A stretch of DNA of 17,031 nucleotides from Kiloniellaceae bacterium (GTDB lineage: Bacteria > Pseudomonadota > Alphaproteobacteria > Kiloniellales > Kiloniellaceae). Made by a program: the position numbers and the translations under genes. The notes below the pieces were generated by a model. The model did no database searches and had not been told where the DNA came from. It saw only the letters and a program-made list of their open reading frames with translations. Below are positions 12,432 through 17,031 of the stretch, piece after piece (the stretch's first letter is position 1; each line of letters starts with the position of its first letter). The stretch covers positions 1-17,031 of the forward strand of contig JAJFGM010000158.1 in NCBI GenBank assembly GCA_021776145.1, read 5' to 3'.

Positions 12432-14393
12432 TCAGCGCCGCTTGACGAGGCAGTCGAAACCTTCCGCCTTGACCGCATCGCAGAGGGCGATCGCTTGACC
12501 GCGCTGCGAGAAGCGGGGTGACAGGACCCGGTAGTAGAGCCCGACCCCTTCGATGTCGGCGCTTTCGATCGATAGCGGCCCCAATGCCGCCAGCACGGGA
12601 AGGCGCGCCCGCAGCCGCTCGGCTTCGGCCTGGGCGCGACTTTCGTCGCGGGCCGACAGGAATTGCACGACATAACTCGGTCCCGTCGACGCCGGCGTTG
12701 CCGGTAAGGGCGTTGCCGGTAAGGGCGCCGCGGGTTCGCTGGCGGTCTCTGCCGTCGCCGTTTCGATCTCGGGTGCGGTCGTGTCGGCGGGAGCGGCGTC
12801 GGGTCCCGGGGCGACGGTGCCGAGCGCCGCTGTGCTCTGCGGTGTCACGCCAAGCTCGGAGTCTGTCAGGGGTGCGGTGGAATCCAGTTCGGGGGATACC
12901 GGTTGGATGTCATTGCGCGTTCGTGTTTCCGCCGGCGGCTCCTGCGACAGGGCCGGTGCCAGGGCCGCTGCCGGCCTTGTTTCCTCGGTTCGCTGTGCCG
13001 GTGCCGCCACGGGTTCGGCGGGGGCCGCCGGTGCTGGATCGAGAGGCGGTACGGTCACGGCCGGCGGCTGAGGCTCAGGCGCAGAGGATTGCGGAGCCGG
13101 CTCGGGCACCGCGGTCACCCTGACCTGACTGACCTCGTCTGGCTGCGTCAAGGGCGCGCGGAAGGCCAACCAGGAACTGGCCGCGAGCACGGTGAGGGCC
13201 AGCAGGGCAATGGGCAGAACGTGGCGTCGGCTTGTATTGCCATCGGCCGGGTGTTCTCTGAATGCCGCCTCCGCGAAGTCCGGTGGCGCTGCTTGCTTCG
13301 CACCTGGACCGGGGTCACTGGCAACAGCGGCCTGCGTTTCTGCTGCTTGCGCGGCGGCTGCCTCGGCCTGTCGTGGCAGTGGCATATCCGCTCCGTCATC
13401 CGGCTCCGGCGTCCAGTCGGGATTGCTCGATTCGCGGAACAGCTGAACGACGGAATCACCACGCGCGGCGGATAAGGCACCGACGGTAGCATAATCTTCT
13501 TCCACGCCTTCCAGGGCTTCGGCGCCACGCAGGCGCAAAATCTCTTCCCCGATGCTGGAGAGCTTTGCGACCTCCGAGCCCGCCGCCATGCCGGCTTGAC
13601 CGCGATCCTCGAAGACCGCCAGTACCGTATCGAGATCGATCCGCGTCTTATCATCGCCAAATCCGTAAACCAGCGACAGATCACAGAGTCCGTTGATCAG
13701 TCGCGGAATACCTTTTGACAGTTGATAGACCGCGTCGCAGGCCGCGCGCGTGAACAAATTCGGGTTGCCACCGGCGACCTCCAGGCGATGGCGAATGTAG
13801 GTTTGGGTTTCCTTGAGATTCAGCGCTTCAAGATGATAGCTGATGGAAATTCGTTGAGAAAACTGACGAAAATTAGGCCCATTCAGCGTTGCCATCAATT
13901 CCGGCTGACCAACCAGAATGACCTGCAACAGGAGGTCCTTGCCGGAGTTCACATTCGACAGCATGCGGAGCTCTTCGAGTGTTTCCGCGTCCAGGTTTTG
14001 CGCTTCGTCGACAATGAGAACACTGCGTCGCCCGGCCGCGTACTCCGCGATCAGATGATCGACGAACCTCTCATACAGCTCGACCTTCTGTAATCCGCGA
14101 TATTCCAGGCCGAAGGCCAGGCAGACCCACTCCAGAAGATGTTCGAACTTCTGCGGTGTGTGGGTGATCACGCCGACGGTGATTTCGGGGTCGAGCTGCT
14201 GCAGCAGGCTGCGCACCAGCGTCGTCTTGCCCGAGCCTACTTCACCGGTGATGACGGTGAAGCCGGCATGGGCCGTCAAGCCGTACTCAAGCGCGCTGAA
14301 AGCCGACCTGTGCTTGCCGCTGAAGTATAAAAACTCTGGATCCGGCAACAGCGAGAAGGGTTTCTCGCGCAAGCCGTAGAAGTCTTCATACAT
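12432..14393 (-). CDS. ExeA-like AAA ATPase with transmembrane helix and C-terminal SPOR domain
   Basis: A 653-residue protein. Residues 1-265 are an AAA+ ATPase like the XrtA/PEP-CTERM-associated ATPase and ExeA: opening MYEDFYGLREKPFSLLPDPE, Walker A GEVGSGKT (50-57), Walker B VLIVDEAQ (125-132), sensor ILVGQPEL (159-166), and GIPRLINGLCD (228-238). After a charged stretch, a single membrane helix (about 391-411, following Arg-Arg-His) leads to a Pro/Ala-rich linker (412-571) long enough to span the periplasm, then a SPOR-type domain (572-653; YVVQFLSARDESRAQAEAER and GLYYRVLSPRF). SPOR domains bind peptidoglycan stripped of stem peptides. So it should couple cytoplasmic ATP hydrolysis to a cell-wall anchor. 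The linker has a 15-base tandem repeat in its DNA. The gene ends the operon after the tyrosine kinase gene (95-base gap) and probably serves polysaccharide export. Confidence 0.88.
   Translation of the reverse strand: MYEDFYGLREKPFSLLPDPEFLYFSGKHRSAFSALEYGLTAHAGFTVITGEVGSGKTTLVRSLLQQLDPEITVGVITHTPQKFEHLLEWVCLAFGLEYRGLQKVELYERFVDHLIAEYAAGRRSVLIVDEAQNLDAETLEELRMLSNVNSGKDLLLQVILVGQPELMATLNGPNFRQFSQRISISYHLEALNLKETQTYIRHRLEVAGGNPNLFTRAACDAVYQLSKGIPRLINGLCDLSLVYGFGDDKTRIDLDTVLAVFEDRGQAGMAAGSEVAKLSSIGEEILRLRGAEALEGVEEDYATVGALSAARGDSVVQLFRESSNPDWTPEPDDGADMPLPRQAEAAAAQAAETQAAVASDPGPGAKQAAPPDFAEAAFREHPADGNTSRRHVLPIALLALTVLAASSWLAFRAPLTQPDEVSQVRVTAVPEPAPQSSAPEPQPPAVTVPPLDPAPAAPAEPVAAPAQRTEETRPAAALAPALSQEPPAETRTRNDIQPVSPELDSTAPLTDSELGVTPQSTAALGTVAPGPDAAPADTTAPEIETATAETASEPAAPLPATPLPATPASTGPSYVVQFLSARDESRAQAEAERLRARLPVLAALGPLSIESADIEGVGLYYRVLSPRFSQRGQAIALCDAVKAEGFDCLVKRR
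12697..12726. repeat. 15-base tandem duplication in the ATPase linker
   Basis: GTTGCCGGTAAGGGC occurs twice in direct succession (12697-12711 and 12712-12726). On the minus strand it codes a repeated Pro-Leu-Pro-Ala-Thr unit just before the SPOR domain, so it lengthens the linker by five residues while keeping the frame. Confidence 0.9.
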
Positions 14394-14410
14394 TCAAACC
14401 TGCCCTACCT

Positions 14411-14434
14411 GCAAAGCTGCCCGGCAAAGCTGCC
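14411..14434. repeat. Short direct repeat between kinase and ATPase genes
   Basis: GCAAAGCTGCC occurs at 14411-14421 and 14424-14434, separated by two bases. It lies in the 95-base gap upstream of the ATPase start on the minus strand. Its role is unknown; it may be chance slippage or affect translation initiation. Confidence 0.6.
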
Positions 14435-14488
14435 TTACTTGGCCGGAATAGCGCCATTATCGCAATGCGTCCTCGTGTGCCGCGGCAA

Positions 14489-15289
14489 CTAGTAATTGGG
14501 ATGACGGTTGTCGGTAGTGGACTGGTTTAGCACTGTTCCCAGTAAATTGCTGTCCCCAAGTAAGTCAAGAGCCCGGCGTATTTCACCAGCCCGGGTCTTG
14601 CCTTCCTGCACGACAAGCAACGATGCATCTATTTGTGGCAAGAAGACCATTGAATCGTCGCTCGCAAGCAGCGGAGGCAGATCATATATCACCAGACGGT
14701 CGGGGTAGCGGGTTTTCAGTTCTTGCGCAAGTTGGACCATTTTGGGCGAAGACAGCATTTCGGAGGAATTATGCAAGGCCCGCCCGGCCGGAAGCAGGAC
14801 CAGACGCGTGATGCCGGGATTGACCAGGCAGTCCGAGAGTTCGCTTTGGCCGGATAGGTAGTCGCTCAAGCCGAAGTTATCGTTCAAGCCAAAGTACTCC
14901 GACAGGCTGGGCTGTCTTAGGTCGAGATCGACCAGCAGAACCGTGTGGTTCACGTCCATTGCAAGGCTGACGGCAAGGTTCACCGCGGTCAGCGTCTTGC
15001 CTTCTTGCGGGTTCGGGCTACAGACGCCAAGTGTACTGCCAGCGCAGGAGTCCAGGCGCTGCAGCACCTGGGCCCGCAGCATGCGAAAGCGGTCGGCGTG
15101 CGGGTCTCGTAGGGTCGCGGTGACCACTCGTCGTTCGCGCAGGAACGCCGCGGTCACATTGTGAACGCGGGTTTTGTCATAGGCGACCGCGGGTTTGGCG
15201 TGGCCCGAGCCGGGTTTGGCACCGGCGGTGCCGAGGCGCGCTTTTCGCTGCGTCCTGGCTTTAATCAGTGCTTTTTCGATGCGGTCCAT
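14489..15289 (-). CDS. Bacterial tyrosine autokinase (CpsD/XrtA-associated type)
   Basis: A 266-residue BY-kinase, the cytoplasmic partner of a Wzz/GumC-type protein in polysaccharide polymerisation and export. Walker A is CSPNPQEGKTLTAVNLA (Lys98, Thr99), Walker A' VLLVDLDLRQPS (117-128, Asp121 and Asp123) and Walker B LVIYDLPPLL (199-208, Asp203). LVLLPAGRALHNSSEMLSS (163-181) and RYPDRLVIYDLPPLLASDD (194-212) resemble the kinase of XrtA-type loci. Residues 1-60 form a basic, flexible lead before the ATPase core. The only tyrosine in the C-terminal tail is the last residue, Tyr266 (HPNY); Wzc-type kinases carry a Tyr cluster there. The ATG at 15289 follows the upstream stop by 17 bases; a GGAA-type ribosome site is weak, so translational coupling with the chain-length gene is likely. 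Confidence 0.88.
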   Translation of the reverse strand: MDRIEKALIKARTQRKARLGTAGAKPGSGHAKPAVAYDKTRVHNVTAAFLRERRVVTATLRDPHADRFRMLRAQVLQRLDSCAGSTLGVCSPNPQEGKTLTAVNLAVSLAMDVNHTVLLVDLDLRQPSLSEYFGLNDNFGLSDYLSGQSELSDCLVNPGITRLVLLPAGRALHNSSEMLSSPKMVQLAQELKTRYPDRLVIYDLPPLLASDDSMVFLPQIDASLLVVQEGKTRAGEIRRALDLLGDSNLLGTVLNQSTTDNRHPNY

Positions 15290-15306
15290 GTCGTGGTGTT
15301 TCCGCG

Positions 15307-17031
15307 TTAGGCGCCGATGAATTGTTCGAGATAGTCCTCGAGTCGGCGCTCGCCAATCGACCATAGGACGTCAAGTGGCATGAGATAGGCTTCGACCAGA
15401 TAGAGGCCGCTGGCGATTATCGCCGTTATACTGAGGGCGGCCAGGCCAGCGTGGCGCCATGACCGCAATGTGTCGGAACGGTTCCTGATATAGGGCAAGA
15501 CCACCAGCGGGGGCGCTCCGGTCAAGGCCTCCAGTTGCTTGGCGCCGTAAATCGACTGGTCAAGGCTTTCAAAAAGCGCCAGGCAACCGATTCCGGCGGC
15601 GAAGGAAAAAACGAAACCGAGAACCAGGATGGCCAGCCTGTTCGGTTTGACCGGCTTCAACGGCAAATCCGGCGGCTCGATCAGGGAAAAACGCTCGCTT
15701 TTGCGTTCGGTTTCCAGGGCCTGGCCAAGCTCGGCGGAAGACTGCTTGGCCTTGACCTCGTTGTAACTCAGCAGCGCATTCTCGTAGTCGCGTTGCAAGA
15801 GCCGGTACTCGCGCTCGATCTGTGGCGCCGCCAGGATACGCTCCTCGAGACCTCGCAGCTTATCGCCCAAGGCGACATATTGGTCCTCCAGGGATCTGCG
15901 TTCCGAATTCACGGCGTCGAGTTGCGCCTGCAGCTGAATATAGGCTGGATTGTCGGGACGACTCACAGGGGCTTTCGTCGCGGGTGCCGTGCGGGCTTCC
16001 GCGAGGGCCGCACGCAGGGTTTCCTCCCGCCGTTTAAGCCGCACGACATCGGGATGGTTCTCGGCATACTTCTCGCGGGCGACGGCGATGTCGCCGGCAA
16101 GACCTGAAAGCTGCAGCTCAATGTCCGCCGAAGCGTTTCCCGTTCCGGTCTCGAGCTTCAATGCCGCGATTTCGCGCGAAAGTTTGATGACGTCGGGATG
16201 CTTTTCGCCATAAATTCCGCGCAAGCCGATATGTTGCGTTTGCAAGGCGCGAAGTCGCTCGCTCGGGCTCATCACCCGTTGGCCGTCGATCAAAAAGGCA
16301 TCGTGCGGGCTCATCTGCGCCAGCTCCGACTCCAGATAGATCTTACGTTCATCAAGGTCCTGGATACGCCGTCGCACATCCATGGCCTCGCGTTCGGAGC
16401 GATCCATCAACTGCATACCGACAGCCATCTGTTCGGGCAGGCTGCCGGAGTGCTGCAGCTTGAACTCTGCCAGAGCCTGTTCGAGTTGGTTGACCGCGGA
16501 CTGCAATTTGCTGGATTCGTTGGCCAGGAATTCGGTCGTTTCGGCCGCTTTCTCGCGCCGCGTCCTGAGATTCTCGCTCAAGTAGAGCGATACCAGTTCG
16601 TTGAGGACCCGCTGCGCGGTCTCCGGTACCGCGTTGCGAAAGCTCAAGGTGAAGGCGATGGTGGCCTGGGTCGGTCGGCCGCTGCGCGGATCGACGACGT
16701 CGGCGCTGATCAGATCGAGCGTGATCTGCTCGCGCAGGGATTCGACCAGGGAATTGATCGGCGACCGCGTGCGCTGCTCGGCAAAGAGCTTGAAATCATT
16801 GATGATGCGAATCAGGTTCTGCGTCGTCATGACCCGCTGTGTGATGACCTGGAGGCGCTGGTCGGCGAAACTGGTGATTGTCGAAGTGACAAGATCCCGC
16901 GGCACGTCGGGTTCCTCGATCAAGATCGTTGCCGAGGACTCATAGGTCGGCGGCCAGACGAAGGCCACGATTGTCACCAACAGAAAAAGCACAAAGGCAG
17001 GCAATGCAAACTGCCATTTGCGACGCTTCAC
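15307..17031 (-). CDS. Wzz/GumC-family polysaccharide chain-length (co-polymerase) protein, 5' end missing
   Basis: At least 574 residues are in the window; a first membrane helix (about 6-27, WQFALPAFVLFLLV...) starts at once, so only a few to about 20 residues are missing, unless the terminal GTG is the start. The periplasmic part has the Wzz motif YESSATILIEE (30-40), long coiled-coil segments (about 150-240 and 255-440), and the proline-rich PPDLPLKPVKPNRL (453-466) just before the second helix (467-488). ESLDQSIYGAKQLEALTGAPPL (488-509; central SIYGAKQLEAL) returns to the cytoplasm, and a third hydrophobic stretch (about 530-550) precedes the end. It should control polymer length and work with the tyrosine kinase 17 bases downstream. 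Two HPDV motifs (278-281 and 326-329) with matching flanks indicate an internal duplication. It resembles the chain-length protein of XrtA-associated loci. Confidence 0.87.
   Translation of the reverse strand: MKRRKWQFALPAFVLFLLVTIVAFVWPPTYESSATILIEEPDVPRDLVTSTITSFADQRLQVITQRVMTTQNLIRIINDFKLFAEQRTRSPINSLVESLREQITLDLISADVVDPRSGRPTQATIAFTLSFRNAVPETAQRVLNELVSLYLSENLRTRREKAAETTEFLANESSKLQSAVNQLEQALAEFKLQHSGSLPEQMAVGMQLMDRSEREAMDVRRRIQDLDERKIYLESELAQMSPHDAFLIDGQRVMSPSERLRALQTQHIGLRGIYGEKHPDVIKLSREIAALKLETGTGNASADIELQLSGLAGDIAVAREKYAENHPDVVRLKRREETLRAALAEARTAPATKAPVSRPDNPAYIQLQAQLDAVNSERRSLEDQYVALGDKLRGLEERILAAPQIEREYRLLQRDYENALLSYNEVKAKQSSAELGQALETERKSERFSLIEPPDLPLKPVKPNRLAILVLGFVFSFAAGIGCLALFESLDQSIYGAKQLEALTGAPPLVVLPYIRNRSDTLRSWRHAGLAALSITAIIASGLYLVEAYLMPLDVLWSIGERRLEDYLEQFIGA

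Noticed and set aside
12518..13123. A 201-codon plus-strand frame opposite the ATPase linker
   Set aside because: The Pro/Ala-rich linker coding produces open frames on the other strand; the translation is low-complexity Arg/Pro.

Overview
The window is GC-rich, densely coded chromosomal DNA with alphaproteobacterial character. A DMSP demethylase next to an acryloyl-CoA reductase suggests a marine or marine-derived heterotroph. A Rhodospirillales-like lineage is my guess from gene content, not something the sequence proves. I saw no rRNA, tRNA, CRISPR array, transposase or phage gene.

Left part (1-5732). A truncated D-amino-acid transaminase gene and a 'sugar-transfer associated' ATP-grasp gene lie on the minus strand. 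A 542-base gene-free region with an AT-rich inverted repeat separates them from a plus-strand run: dmdA (DMSP demethylase), acuI (acryloyl-CoA reductase) and an aldehyde dehydrogenase. dmdA-acuI is a recognisable DMSP catabolic pair. The aldehyde dehydrogenase could serve the acetaldehyde end of the demethylation pathway, but its substrate cannot be read from the sequence.

Middle part (5805-9760). A minus-strand pair encodes two exported proteins of unknown function, DUF3179 followed 15 bases later by DUF547. A small DUF3303 gene (minus) follows. It is divergent from a fold-type I PLP aminotransferase gene (plus).

Right part (9761-17031). This is the edge of an exopolysaccharide locus. Two plus-strand genes make an activated uronic acid: a WbpO/TviB/CapL-type UDP-sugar dehydrogenase and a CapI-type epimerase. 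They converge, across a nested inverted repeat, on a minus-strand operon: a Wzz/GumC-type chain-length protein (cut by the window end), a tyrosine autokinase, and an ExeA-like ATPase carrying a membrane helix, a long Pro/Ala linker and a SPOR domain. The order of these three matches XrtA (exosortase)-associated polysaccharide loci, but no exosortase lies inside the window.

Points most worth a second look: the ATPase-SPOR fusion, the duplicated HPDV motif in the chain-length protein, the dmdA-acuI-aldehyde dehydrogenase run and its candidate operators, the pairing of an ATP-grasp ligase with a D-amino-acid transaminase, the apparently lost lipobox cysteine of the DUF547 protein, and two intergenic palindromic elements.
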